From Fragilariopsis cylindrus CCMP1102 (Eukaryota; Bacillariophyta; Bacillariophyceae; Bacillariales; Bacillariaceae), in assembly GCA_900095095.1 (NCBI GenBank), contig FMBT01000315.1, positions 372,001-436,000 of the forward strand: a stretch of DNA of 64,000 nt. Reading direction: 5' to 3'. The position numbers were made by a program, and so were the translations under genes. The notes below the pieces were generated by a model. It was not told where the DNA came from, ran no database searches, and saw nothing but the letters and a program-made list of their open reading frames with translations. Below are positions 46,119 to 57,972 of the stretch, piece by piece. Numbering within the stretch: position 1 is the stretch's first letter; each line of letters opens with the position of its first letter.

Positions 46119-47077
46119 ATCAATAATGAACACGAAGGAAGACTACTACTGTACTGTACTATGACAGTGTAGAATACATACAGCACGAAGTTTTGAAGTA
46201 TCGATGGACGCTAATCGATTCCGAGATCCTCTTTCGGGTCGTGAAGGGTACTCCTTCTTTTCTTCTTTTTATATAAGTGCGAACTACATATGAGTGGGTT
46301 ACAGATAATATATTATATATCATATAATCGATTAATTAATTAAACTTGTTAGAAAAAAGATGAGATATTTTCTCGAAGCACCCTTTTTGTTTCACATAAA
46401 AATAAATAAATAAATACTACAATTGTACAGTATCGTGTCGCATCAACTTAACGATGGGGAATGTGTTTGAAGTATTGAGTCGCTAGCGCGCCACTTACCC
46501 AAAGCCGGGACTCAATCTGTCAAGCGAAGAATGGCGCGGGCATAGATCTAAGCGTGAGTCACAGTTACGGTCACATACAGGTGAAATCCTATATATATAT
46601 ATGGATATATATATATGTGTATATATATGGATATATATATCATCCACCTGTTGTGCTTCTCTCTTTGTTGTAAGATATTTTTGAATAGCGTGGAGCAAAA
46701 GCGAGTAACTACATTGTAATTCTACTTTGAAGTTGTTGCTGGGACACCATAGTTGGTAGGAGTTAGGTACGCATCAAGTGCTGATTGATAGCATTTTTCT
46801 TTTCTACTGGAATTGAATCGAATCCCTTACGGTAAACTTATTATTAAAACACAAGTCTCTTATCTTCAAATACAATTAGCACTTAGCCACAACACACATG
46901 CACATACACACATATACACACATACACAACACACAAGCACACACACGCACGCACGCACGCACGCACGCACGCACGACCGAAGTAGAAGCAGAAGCAGAAG
47001 CAGAGCAGCAGTGCTTTTATAGGTCAAACTTTAGTGTGTCGTCTCGTCGCAGAGATAATAATCTAATCTAATCAAGG
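46119..47077. other. Intergenic with dinucleotide repeats
   Basis: TA/TG repeats lie at 46589-46642, (CA)n at about 46890-46950, and (CGCA)n and (AGAAGC)n at 46951-47008. A GC-richer patch at 46483-46560 was checked for a tRNA and none could be folded. No gene seen. Confidence 0.5.
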
Positions 47078-48256
47078 ATGGTACTACCACCGCCACCACC
47101 ACAGCAATCACGGGCTAAAAACAATCTAGGATTTACTTATAACCAGCTATTTTTCACTCCACAACAACAGCTACAACAGCATCAGCTACAACAACAACAT
47201 CTACGACAACAGCAACAGCTACTGGTACAACATCACCAGTTGCAATTACAACATCAACGGAATATGCTTCTCCGTGAACGTCATCTGTTTTTAGAGCAAC
47301 AGCATCGGCAATTCCAGCATCAGTGCCAGCAACAGCTATTCCAGAAAAATCATCAGCAACAGCAACAGCAACAGAAATCTCAGCAGAATAGAAAAAGAGT
47401 ACCAATACCAGACTACGTGGCTACTTCTATGGATATGTCTCCATGTACGACGACGAAACGAATTAAATTGACTGGGGAGAATGCAGATTCAATAGCAACA
47501 TCTACTTCAGCATCATCATCTACAGCAGCAACGGTATTTTCAGCGTCTAATTATAGTACCAGTACGACATGGGAATCAGCAATATCAGATAACGAGGTTG
47601 ATTATTCAAATGATATTTTATTTTGTGGAGGAGGAGGAGGAAATACTAATGAACAATACGAAGGATTTGTATTTTTTAAGAATGAATGCAAACGATATTC
47701 ATTGGAGTATGAAAATTCCACTCATCAAACAAAATCAGAAATAATAGATACGATTATTGAAACAATTCAGTCCGTGAACAAAAATAGTCGTTTTTTAGAA
47801 AGAATTAAAACAACAAATAATAGTAGGAGTGGTGGATGCATACTATGGAAAGAAATAGTAGGACGTCATGTCCACAGAAAGTTTTATCGAGCATTTGCAA
47901 TTTTGAGAAATGATAATACTAATACTAATAATACTAATACTAACAAACCTGCTGGGAAAATAAATGGGATGGATCAAAAACAGGAAGACGACAACACCGA
48001 TACGGATACGACAATATCAATTGATATAAACAATAATAACAAGAATAATAATAATAGTAGGAGGAAAACTAACGATAATGCTAATGCTAATGCTAATGAG
48101 AACAGTAGTAGTAGTAGCAACTGCACATCAATGACAACAACTAGGACGTCTACGAAACGAATCAAATTTAACAACAACAACAACAACAACAAAAGCAAAA
48201 GTAGTAGTACGATCATTATTACCCGTAGTAGTAGTAGTGCCACCAGAAAAGAATAG
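47078..48256 (+). CDS. DUF6824-type protein, Gln-rich
   Basis: A single exon of 392 residues from the ATG at 47078. Residues 1-105 are Gln/His-rich. Residues about 179-276 match the diatom-expanded DUF6824 pattern: NDILFCGGGGGNTN (normally DVLFGRGG.TN), then KNECKRYSLEY, KSEIIDTIIETI, SRFLER, ILWKEIVGRHVHRKFYRAF. The rest is Asn, Thr and Ser runs with basic patches (KRVPIP, STKRIKF) that could be nuclear signals. The function of DUF6824 is not established, but its layout with Gln-rich flanks suggests a regulatory nuclear protein. The glycine core is altered (FCGGGG for FGRGGG), so this may be a diverged member. Confidence 0.75.
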   Translation: MVLPPPPPQQSRAKNNLGFTYNQLFFTPQQQLQQHQLQQQHLRQQQQLLVQHHQLQLQHQRNMLLRERHLFLEQQHRQFQHQCQQQLFQKNHQQQQQQQKSQQNRKRVPIPDYVATSMDMSPCTTTKRIKLTGENADSIATSTSASSSTAATVFSASNYSTSTTWESAISDNEVDYSNDILFCGGGGGNTNEQYEGFVFFKNECKRYSLEYENSTHQTKSEIIDTIIETIQSVNKNSRFLERIKTTNNSRSGGCILWKEIVGRHVHRKFYRAFAILRNDNTNTNNTNTNKPAGKINGMDQKQEDDNTDTDTTISIDINNNNKNNNNSRRKTNDNANANANENSSSSSNCTSMTTTRTSTKRIKFNNNNNNNKSKSSSTIIITRSSSSATRKE

Positions 48257-48348
48257 AGCAATGATAACGATTACAAAGAAATCAGTATCTAAATATTTTA
48301 TTCTATCCATTCTTTATTATACTTTATTAAGCTTGACAACCACCACCA

Positions 48349-49644
48349 TCAAATAATAATAATATATTCTTTTATACAAACAAACTCTTGACGACAAACT
48401 GGACAAGGATTTATAACATCATCATCATCATCATCATCATTCACATCGTTACTAATATCGTTTACTTCGCTCGAGATAGTAGTAGTAGTAGTATCATTCG
48501 TAGTATTATTCCTCCTAATACCACTAGCACCACTAGTATTCTCGGTACCACTGCTACTACTCTCATCATCATCACTACCTGCTCCTGTTGTGGTTGTGGT
48601 ATTAGTAGTATAGGTATTTTCAGTTCTCTGTATTGTTGAAAAATAATCTACAATACATTGTTTACAAAATATATGTTGACAATTGTTTCTGCTATTATTA
48701 CTGTTATTGTTATTGTTACTGTTATTGTTTGATGACGATGACGATGACCAAACAATTTGCATTCCTGGTTTGAATATTTCCAAACAAATTGTACAACATG
48801 TTGTTGTACTAATAGTAGCATTATTGTTATTATTATTACTGATATTATTGTATGGAATTTGAATAATAGAACTATTATTATTATTATTATTATTATTATT
48901 ACTAGTAGTTAAATTTGTCGTGTCGTCGTATTCCGTTGTTGTTTCCTCCTGCACGACGGTAGTTATTGTTGATGGAGAAGAAGCTACTGGTGGATCTGTT
49001 GCTGTTGCTATAGCTGTTGATATTGTGTTATGGTTATGGTTATGGTTGTTATGGTTGTTGTTGTTGTTGTTGTTTTCGATATCTGTATCGAGTTCATCAA
49101 CATTATCATTATCATCGTGATTATAAAAATTTGCATCACTCAGTATTGTTTGATTGCCGTTACGATCAAAAACAGTATTATAGATTATAGCACGTTCTTG
49201 AATTGTCATACGATTTAATAGAACACATTGTTCATTAACTGTAACAACCATATTGTTGTTGTTATTGGTGTGGTTGTTGTTGTCTTGACGGAATGTATAT
49301 GACACTGTAGTCGCAGAAGATGGTGTATTAATTGATGGCCGTTGACGATATTGTGACATCATAATTTCAATATGTTGATTATCAAGTTGTTGACGATGAA
49401 TCATATTGTTGTTGTGTTGATTTTGTAATCGATGTGCACGACGATATATCCTAATCTGAATATATGCTAAACAACATTTCACTCCTATTACAACAATTAT
49501 ACCAAAACCAATAAGAAGAATAAATCCTGTTACAGAATTCATATTATTGCTATTGCTATCATTATTATTCTCGTCATTATTATCATAGTCATCATAATCA
49601 TCGATCAGCACTTCGTCACCGTTATTGATCATATTATCATTCAT
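48349..49644 (-). CDS. Membrane-anchored RING-finger protein, probable E3 ubiquitin ligase
   Basis: A single exon of 431 residues from the ATG at 49644; the frame runs on upstream only through a (GATTC)n microsatellite. One membrane helix lies near residues 36-57 (TGFILLIGFGIIVVIGVKCC). The RING ligands are all present near the C-terminus: CTIC, CQHIFCKQC and CPVC. Low-complexity inserts stretch the domain: 34 residues, mostly Ser/Asn, between the second and third ligand, and 83 residues (Thr, Asp, Ser) between the sixth and seventh, which is more than RING domains normally allow. Between the helix and the RING lie Asn- and His-rich linkers. The layout of helix, linker and C-terminal RING is that of ATL-type ligases. 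Confidence 0.8.
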   Translation of the reverse strand: MNDNMINNGDEVLIDDYDDYDNNDENNNDSNSNNMNSVTGFILLIGFGIIVVIGVKCCLAYIQIRIYRRAHRLQNQHNNNMIHRQQLDNQHIEIMMSQYRQRPSINTPSSATTVSYTFRQDNNNHTNNNNNMVVTVNEQCVLLNRMTIQERAIIYNTVFDRNGNQTILSDANFYNHDDNDNVDELDTDIENNNNNNNHNNHNHNHNTISTAIATATDPPVASSPSTITTVVQEETTTEYDDTTNLTTSNNNNNNNNNSSIIQIPYNNISNNNNNNATISTTTCCTICLEIFKPGMQIVWSSSSSSNNNSNNNNNSNNSRNNCQHIFCKQCIVDYFSTIQRTENTYTTNTTTTTGAGSDDDESSSSGTENTSGASGIRRNNTTNDTTTTTISSEVNDISNDVNDDDDDDDVINPCPVCRQEFVCIKEYIIII

Positions 49645-50289
49645 TATATCTATCTGTTGTGCTACTACTATTATATCTTGTGTTCTAATAATTCGATTCG
49701 ATTCGATTCGATTCGATTCGATTCGATCCAATTCATTTCCTATTTTTCATTACACTTAGGCAATGATATTTCGTTCTTTGTCCTACATTGTATACTATCG
49801 AAATATCGAAATATCGCATCTTTTCATTCGAAGCAAATTATTTCGTGACTCACTCAGCAAAGCAAGCAAGGGTTGCGCCGTATCTTTTTGTGCATTTCTC
49901 CCACAAGGACCCTCCTCTTTCTTGCGAATAAAGATCACCACTCACCACGAATTAATCAAGTCAATCACGTTTCAACCTCACCGTCATATCTCGCCGTCAT
50001 ATCTCGCCGTCGAGAGCAAACAAGAACAGACGAGAAGCATATTCTTATATTAAGATCGTATTATTAATTTATAAATTTACGTTCACATTCGGATGAACCA
50101 TTAGTACGTACCTGTGGTATATTATTATCAGGAGAACAAACATCAATATATAATAAGAATGAACATCTTAACGAAGTTACCTTAGACGACAACGACAACG
50201 ACAACGACACCGATGAAGATGAAGATGAAGATGAAGGTGAAGATGAAGGTGAAAAAGCTGATACTGTAAGTCCACTTTTAAGTGAATTT
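49645..50289. promoter_or_regulatory. Divergent upstream region with (ATTCG)n microsatellite
   Basis: The pentanucleotide repeat lies at 49691-49727, directly upstream of the RING start. At 50180-50260 there is a D/E-coding GATGAA repeat. A minus frame reading LTVSAFSPSSSP here has no ATG. Confidence 0.45.
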
Positions 50290-50703
50290 ATGTCAAGTAT
50301 TATTACAAGCAGCAACAGCAACAATAGCTATAATAATAACAACAATAATAGTAATAATAATACTAATATAAAGATCATTCCGAACAATGCTCCTGCTCGT
50401 TCTTTATCTACTACTACTACTACTACTACTACTACAAATACTCGTCGTAGTAGTCGCTGTTGCCAACAAAAAAGTCGTCATAGAAGTAGACGATGGGCGG
50501 CGGAGAATGAAGATAATAGTAATGAGGATAAGAACTATGCAATCGAAGAAGAAGACGAAAAAGACGACGATTTTTTCTCATCAACACAGATATCTTCAGC
50601 ACGGCGACCTCAGCAAGCACCACTACCATCAGTCGATGTCGCCTTAAAAAGACCAGGACGAAAAGAATCAATTACAGAGTATGATGACATTATCGAAGTA
50701 TAG
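50290..50703 (+). CDS. Unassigned acidic, Asn/Thr-rich protein
   Basis: 137 residues from the ATG at 50290. It has poly-Asn and nine Thr in a row, a basic patch (RRSSRCCQQKSRHRSRRW), an acidic stretch (EEEDEKDDDFF) and a C-terminal KRPGRKESITEYDDIIEV. The frame upstream stays open and coding-like (an Asp/Glu run, VSPLLSEF) back to about 50075, but it lacks an ATG and ends at a stop, so a 5' exon may be missing from this model. No domain recognised. Confidence 0.4.
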   Translation: MSSIITSSNSNNSYNNNNNNSNNNTNIKIIPNNAPARSLSTTTTTTTTTNTRRSSRCCQQKSRHRSRRWAAENEDNSNEDKNYAIEEEDEKDDDFFSSTQISSARRPQQAPLPSVDVALKRPGRKESITEYDDIIEV

Positions 50704-51463
50704 TAACAATAGCCTCCTCGTCTACTCTTTTCTTATCATCATCATCATCAGCGCGATCATTTTAGAAGTTGTTTGTTGCAACCCAACATCATCCTACATT
50801 TCAGAACTACTAGTTGTACTGTAATCATATCATGAATTAAGAAAGTTTATATAATTATTTAGCTAGCTAGCGTGAGAGAAGCGAGACATACAATTTGCTT
50901 TCATCTTTACACTTCATGACATAAAAAAATGATTAAGTGTGTGGAATTACTTATTGGGAACGATAAAAATAGGGCATGAAAAAAATAACTTCATCGCGAT
51001 AGAATTAAATAGCACCTATTATTCTACTTTTTTATTTTTTTTCTGTGCGTGTAGGATTCTGTGCGTGTAGGATTATTTGAATTCGGGAACCATCCACTGT
51101 CTCATCTTTGTACATGAAGTATTTCTGTTTCGGGGGCATATTTATTTCTATCGCGTGTTTTGTCGCAAAGCGCATGATACAGGGCGTTAAAAATGGACTA
51201 TAAAAGTCACAGAGGAGCCTCTCTCAATAAATACCGTTATCGACAGTAGTCTCATTTAGATTGACAACATCATTACATCACACAGCACACAGCGTGAGAG
51301 AGAGAGAGAGAGAGAGAGAGACGTTACGGTAGAACTATAACATCGTCAATAGTAACAACAAACACATCATCACATAAATTGCGAACACATAAATTACATC
51401 TAAAGAAAAAGACAATACACCAGCGCCGAAGAACAAACCTTCGCTGTGTATTACGGACAGTAT
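50704..51463 (+). promoter_or_regulatory. Upstream region of the GT32 gene with TATA box
   Basis: A consensus TATAAAAG is at 51199-51206, about 260 bp before the start codon, followed by (GA)n at 51295-51320. No gene seen in the stretch. Confidence 0.5.
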
Positions 51464-52962
51464 ATGGACCGACTAAACAATGGTGGTAAGGATGTCCTCC
51501 CTCAACGAAGAGGCGGCGGCGGCGGCCTGAAGAAAATTCTGGCTTTCTTGATGATTACTGGCGTGGTTATTATTTCTTGTCAAAATTTAAAAGTGAGCAA
51601 TCTAGTGCTACAAGTACAAGTTGGGATCTCATCAGATTTTAATGCACCAGTAATAGTGAGTAGTAGTAGTAGTAACCAACAATCAATAATATCATTATTG
51701 ACATCTGATAGTAACTCCTATCACGACATTCCTAATATTGAAGAACTTGTCAGATTCAACAACACAACAACAACAACCTGTCCACCAGGTTTGACGCTAA
51801 TACAAAATACGCATTTCCCAACATCAGTGGTGGTTCATCCTACTGGTCGAAAAATACCCAAGATTATACATATCACTAGCCGATATCGCTGTGCAACACC
51901 AGCAGTTATCCAAAATGTTGACAAATGGCGCTTTCAGAATTACTCTGTCTATTTCCATGATGATCAAGCTATGGATACACTATTTACACATCCTTACACA
52001 CGAAATCAATTTCCAACATTACGTGAAGGTTTGAAGTGTGCCACAAATGGTGCTACAAAAGCAGATCTATGGAGGTATCTTGTCCTATACATGTATGGAG
52101 GTATTTACACAGACATTGATAACTCTCCTACTGGGTTTAATGGAGAAACTATCCAAGCGAAAGATGATTCTTTCTTTGCTGTGGAATCTCTTGGAATATT
52201 GAGTCAGTTCTTTCTTGCGTCATCATTTGGCCACCCACTCATGGCAAAAATGTTGGAAGTAGGCGTACAGCAGCTCAAAGGAACAAGGAATGTAATGAAA
52301 AACTTTCCAGCACAAAATACAGGACCAGGTAAATACATGTATTTGATGTATATTGTGTCGTTTTTTGATTGGACAAATAAATACTGTCGAGAGGGATTTG
52401 TACTCTTTTTATTATGCATCTCGTATAAATTGTTTTCCTTTTTCTCGCTGACATGATTTTTTTCTTTGCATTATATTTCAGGGGCATGTAAAAACGGATT
52501 TATAAAATTCATGGCAGAAGCTGGAGTGGAAACCGATGTAAGTCTCATCTCAATTTTTTTCCTTTGTTATCAATGGTGGTAAGATAGTGGAACTCACTAT
52601 ATTCAGATGCGATGCTATTGCTTTTCTCTCTTCTATTTTTTCATGATTAGGGCTATGTCGAAGCTGGTTTATACTTTGGTGCAAATAATCGTTCTGTGAC
52701 CGTTATAGGAACGAAAGAAAGATCTAAGGATTATATCGACAGACAAGGACTCAGTCATAGCGACAAAACGATTTACTACAAAGCGCTGGGTATTACCCAT
52801 TTCTCTGCGTTGGGTAAGATATTTCCCAAACATGGGAGAATTTCTTGTAAGGAGCATTTAGAAAGAACAAATGGAACAGATAGGGTTGCAAATTATCACT
52901 ATGTGGAAGAACTCAAAGCATACAGAGAGGTTAACACGACGGTCAAAAAATTTGATACTTAA
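51464..52962 (+). CDS. Glycosyltransferase family 32-type, type II membrane protein
   Basis: Exons 51464..52328, 52482..52537 and 52651..52962 are joined by GT-AG introns (phases 1 and 0) and give 410 residues. A basic, Gly-rich N-terminus and one signal anchor (ILAFLMITGVVIISC) indicate a Golgi type II protein. The domain shows KIPKIIHITSRY at its start, ATKADLWRYLVLYMYGGIYT followed by the metal-binding DxD (DID), and FFLASSFGHPLMAKM, all typical of the Gly_transf_sug/GT32 family (OCH1-like mannosyl- and related transferases). The last exon ends with a conserved-looking region (YVEAGLYFGANN, HFSALGKIFPKH). Donor sugar unknown. Confidence 0.88.
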
Positions 52963-53035
52963 ATCCGTTTTTATTTTCTGGTCGGATGGATGACCAAGAT
53001 TTCCAATTCCTTTATAGGACAGATTGTTTTTTTTT

Positions 53036-56000
53036 TTAGCGCGAATATATTGATTCTTTTGATCTTCCTGACTCGTTCGATACTACACTATCGGTATCAT
53101 CGTCATCATCGTCGTCCATTTCTTCCATTTGGTTATAGAACACGTAAACTATCAATAATGTTAAAGCGCATAGCACTGCCATTGGAGTGAATAATCCATT
53201 TAGTAACATATCCATACCAAACATACCAGCAACGGTACTAATAAGAGCATCCCCAACGGATCGTGCTAATGTACCAGCCTCGGTTGCTAAAAAACCACTA
53301 TTGAATGTACCCTTCGCCCATGATTTTGGAATTGTTTTACTTAATAAAGACATATTAATACCCTCTAAACTATTCGTACTGATAAAAATACCGATAGCAA
53401 AAATAATGTATTGGTATTTCGAATAATTTGGTACATAATCTATAATCCCAAGGACACTAATCAGCATCACGACCAATGCGGCTGCAATCAATTCGCGATC
53501 CTCGTATTGTTGACTTAATCTCGAAACCACAAGGTTGACAGGGAACCTACAAAATAATAAAAAGTCGAACGCATGCACGAATGGTACAGAAAGCGCGAGA
53601 TGTTGGAAAGAGATTGGTAAGTGATCGCATAATACATTCAGAAAGAAAAGAAAGGAACGATTTAAGTGTCAAATCACAACTTACATCAACAGTGCCACAA
53701 CAGCCATAAAAAGTCCAGACATTTTCGAATCCCAACTAAAGTAATATTTTGTTACGGTACCAGTCGACGAAAGTAGCATTTCTAAAGTTAATTTTAGAAC
53801 AAAGTACATCCATAAGGATGTCATCACAGCAACATTCTTGTATAAAGGTATTTCGTCCTTCGTCTTTTTCTTCACTTCACCGACGGTCGAAACACTATGA
53901 GTTCCATCGTTGTTGGTATCACCTCCGATCTGAATTAATAATGGTTCCGTTTCATTGTTATTTAAGCTAATGTTGGACGTTAAGCTATTATTGGAATTTG
54001 TTTTGGTTACTGTCAATTCCATCTTCTCTGGCGTACCTGTGCCAACAACATCCGCTGCACGATCCGGTTCTTGAAAGTAGAATATAAAAATAACCAAGAA
54101 TACAATCCATGCGAATAACATAATCCAACCTGGTGCATTAACATTTGACCATAATAAACTATCTTCATCAAATGATACATGACCTAATCCGAATGCAGCA
54201 GCTGGTCCAGCAGCCATTCCGAAAGCTGCGTAGGTAACAAAATCAGCTGATGCTGCCGTCCTATCAGCTTTTGAAAATACATCAGCAATGTACCGTCGAT
54301 TAATACTCCGTGCTGAACCAAATCCTATAAGGAATCGTCCTAATAGAACCATTGTTATTGAATGATTGTACAGAGCAAGTGCATATAATATATTACCAAC
54401 AACACATGAACATGAAGCAAAAATTAATGCATTCCTATAGGATACAACACGGTAGCAACTAATGCAGCATTAGGTGTCATACCAATAATCTTGCAAAAGA
54501 AATTGAAGGAGAGAAAAAGGATTCAAAAGATGGTGAGTTAAGTTGAGTTGGGTTGAGTTGAGGCATATATGAAAGGTGCGGTGAAATGAGGTGAGGTAAG
54601 GTGGGTTCAAGCTATTTATTTTTTTAGATTGTCAATCGAACCAAAATGATAAGAGAAAATAAACTAAACATTCCGCACATAAAACTTACAATACCTGACA
54701 TTGATTCATTAGAACCCAATCGCAATGCATAATCACCAACAGTTGGTGCAACAATATAATAATTTGTCATATATAAAAATGTTGACCACAAATTTAACAT
54801 TGAACTTATTTTTTGTACTGTTGTAAATTTACTTGCTGGTGTTTTTTTAGAATCAGGTATCTTATTTTTGTCATCATCATCATCACAAAATATTAAAGCT
54901 CGTGCTGCAACTAATTCTGCATACTTCGTTGTTTGACGCAATCGTGACCGTGCTTCATTGATTTGATCTAGTATTGGTTCTCGCCCTCGTGTAATAGTCG
55001 TTTTTAATAAATGACGTGGACGATGCGTTGTGGATGTTCTTGGTGATAATACATCAAAATCATTGATTGCAGGAGTATCACCACCATCGCCACTTTCAAC
55101 AACAAGAACATGAGTGCTAGAATGATCAATATGGACACCACCTCCTTCAGTCGGCATACGACGATGTGGTGGTGGTGGTTTTGGTGGTATTCTAGAGGAG
55201 TACGATGATGATGGTGTCGCTTGTACTTGCGATGACGACGACGATGATATGGGAAGTTGACCTGGGAATGATGGTAATTTACGATTATCTATTGTAGGTG
55301 TTTCCTTGTAAGCTCGTATGGGACTTATAATTCCATCAATATCATCATCATCAGATTCACCACCAGTAGTTGTACTATTATCATTCTTATTATAATTATC
55401 AATAGATCCATACCCACTAGATGGTAAACTTGTAATATTAAGCGGTGTTGACATGTTCCTTCTATGATTGCGATGTTGTGTAGCATTTTTAGCTGCATCA
55501 CTCAATGTTAATAAATTTAATTCTAATAAATGTAATTCATCAAATGCTCGTCGGAGTGTTAATACTAATGCAGACAATCCACCAAAATGATACAATTTAT
55601 CTAAATGTGAATCAATTTGATCATAAGAGTCATCATCTAAATCACGTTGAGCATTATTATTACTATTATCTCGTACTAATCCACGTCCATGTTGTTGATT
55701 TTTGGAGTTACCACCACCAACACCACCTTGTTGTAGGTATGTACCACTTAGTTGATGATGTGGAAAATTCTTATCATGTTTCTTTAAGATTTTACGTAGT
55801 CCTTTTATTAGAGAGAGAGAGAGATAGGAAGAGAGATCGAAAGAAGATGAAGAAGGTAGACAAAAAGTGAACGTAAGAATGAATCAATAGTCCATGGCTG
55901 GCTGCTCCACTCGTGACACACTCTGCCACTCAGCGCACTCAACTCAACAGTCTCGTCATACTCAACTCAATTCAACTCAATTCAAACTCAAACTCAACTC

Positions 56001-56725
56001 AACTAAATTCCACTAACATTAACACTAACCCACTTACCAGTAACATTCATATCAATAAAATTCACAAATTGCAATAAATTTGATGCAAAGTCACGATGTG
56101 AATATGTCGATTCTTTTAAATGATTCCATGCATTTAATCTGTCATTTTCATTCACAATACGTCCTTCTCTTTGACGATAATCATATACTAATGATAGTAT
56201 TTTTGTCTTTAATAAATGTCCATCTTTCGACAATGTATATAGATTTTGTGCTAATTGACCTTCTCTTGTTAATATATATAACACAATTTTTTGTATCTCA
56301 TAATCTAATACAGAACGAAAGTCTAATACTGTGACATACTCGTCTGATACTGTTTCATGTATCGATTTTCTATCATCTTCAAATTCATTATTCTCATTAA
56401 TAAATAATCGTCCTCCTCTCATGGATGGTGACATTTGTGTCATACGATCAATTAATCCTGTACTTTTACTACCTAAAACATCACTACTACTACTGTTATG
56501 TGTCAATCCATTAAAATTATAATTATATCCAACAGCGTCAGAATTACTACGTTTACGACCCTGTTGTTGACGTTGTTGTACCTGTACCTGTTGTTGTTGT
56601 TCTTTTTTACGTTTTTTTGCTTTCGATGCTTTTTTTATTAATGATTTCAAACGACCATAATCAATATAATATTCTTCCCATCCATCCACACGTTTTTCTA
56701 ATAACTTTTTACCGAAATCAACCAT
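53036..56725 (-). CDS. SPX-MFS phosphate transporter (vacuolar VPT/PHT5 type), one frame break
   Basis: Exons 56038..56725, 54690..55801, 53685..54489 and 53036..53546 are joined by GT-AG introns. The first two encode an SPX domain: VDFGKKLLEKRVDGWEEYYI, NLLQFVNFIDMNVTGLRKIL with KKHDK, and RRAFDELHLLELNLLTL, interrupted by Asn/Gln/Ser inserts. SPX domains bind inositol pyrophosphates and gate phosphate transport. The remainder is an MFS carrier (LWSTFLYMTNYYIVAPT, RFLIGFGSARSINRRYI, SLEGINMSLLSKTIPKSW) ending in an acidic tail. The order SPX then MFS matches plant vacuolar phosphate transporters. In the third exon the frame breaks near 54445: NAALVATVLY is followed one frame over by YRNALIFASCSC, and the few residues normally between are missing, so bases have been lost here. 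I see no intron that explains it. Confidence 0.88.
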
Positions 56726-57411
56726 TATTATCCTACTGTATTGCTTTTATTGTTTCTTTGTTGTTTCGAGTTATTTTGTGCTTGCTTGCGAGTTTTGTTT
56801 TGTATTTCTATTTCTGTATAATAAGCTAGCTAGAGGACGATCGACACGAGTTCTTTTTGCGTCAGTCTATCTCGGGATTTTTTTCGGTTGATAATCTCTC
56901 CTCAATCGTTTTGAGAGAAAATACAAAGTTTTTTTCCTCTCGTCTTTTACTGAGGCGTGGTGGTTGGTCACTTCAAGGTGATTGGTTCCTGCTTGGTCTT
57001 TATTTTAGAAAAAAATCAGATAAAAGTACAACCCGATCGGGAGTGAGAGACTAGTAGCTAGTAGGGATGCCCTGTAAGAAAGATGAAGAGATTTATGTAT
57101 GACTTAGAGAATGATCACCGATCCCTAATCTTGGAAGGGAGAAAGGGGGGGGGGGGGGGGGAGAGATAGCTACTGTAACTCGTTGGTGGGTGTGTTGGAA
57201 TCCTATCTATCTTTTACGGGTGTAGATTTGATTGATGATGACGACGACGGCGACGGCGGGCGGAAGACTAGGTATATTTACAGAAAGTAGGCGAAAACAC
57301 CACCAATGAAAGCTGTCCGGTCCGATCCGTTCTCCTGTTCTGTTGCAGTGATAGATAGGTTATCTGTAAGATATATTGGCGTGATTTCCGTCTTTCCTTC
57401 GCTTTCTGTTA

Positions 57412-57905
57412 AGTTGAGTTGAGTTGAGTTGAGTTGGAGTTCACCAAAAGGAAAGGAAGTTTGTTTAGCTTAGTACCAGTGGTATCCTCTTGTTGGAATG
57501 GAAGCAAGGCAACAATTCGAATCTGAAGTGAAAAATCAAATCATCATCAAATCGAATGAATCTCCTCCTACCACAATCACCAAACACATCAAATAGAAGT
57601 AGGTAAAACATATACCACAGTATCGGCATGCATGACATCATCGCATCGCCTCAAGCAATATTCAAACAGCACTCACTTTTACATAACACGACCATCATTC
57701 CGGCATTGGCGCGCTGGATGTTCTTGAAAATTAGTGCGAAGCAAGAAAAAGAAGAACGGCATGTTCTAAGCGAAATCTTTTGTAAACAGCAGCAATCTAG
57801 CGAAGGCTACAGTACCTACTAAACACATGCAGCAAAGCTAGCTTTGCTTGTACTAGTAGGTACTCTTCTTGAACTACACATACTTGTGAATATATCTCTA
57901 TGGTG

Positions 57906-57972
<67 letters not shown>

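Noticed and set aside
46483-46560. GC-rich patch that looked like a tRNA gene
   Set aside because: GCGCGCCACTTACCC and GCCGGGACTCAATC recall tRNA arms, but no acceptor stem or T-stem pairing can be drawn on either strand.
50064-50324. Minus-strand frame with a plastid-like leader (LTVSAFSPSSSP)
   Set aside because: It has no ATG start; it is the reverse of an Asp/Glu-coding repeat, and a good donor site is followed by no coding exon.
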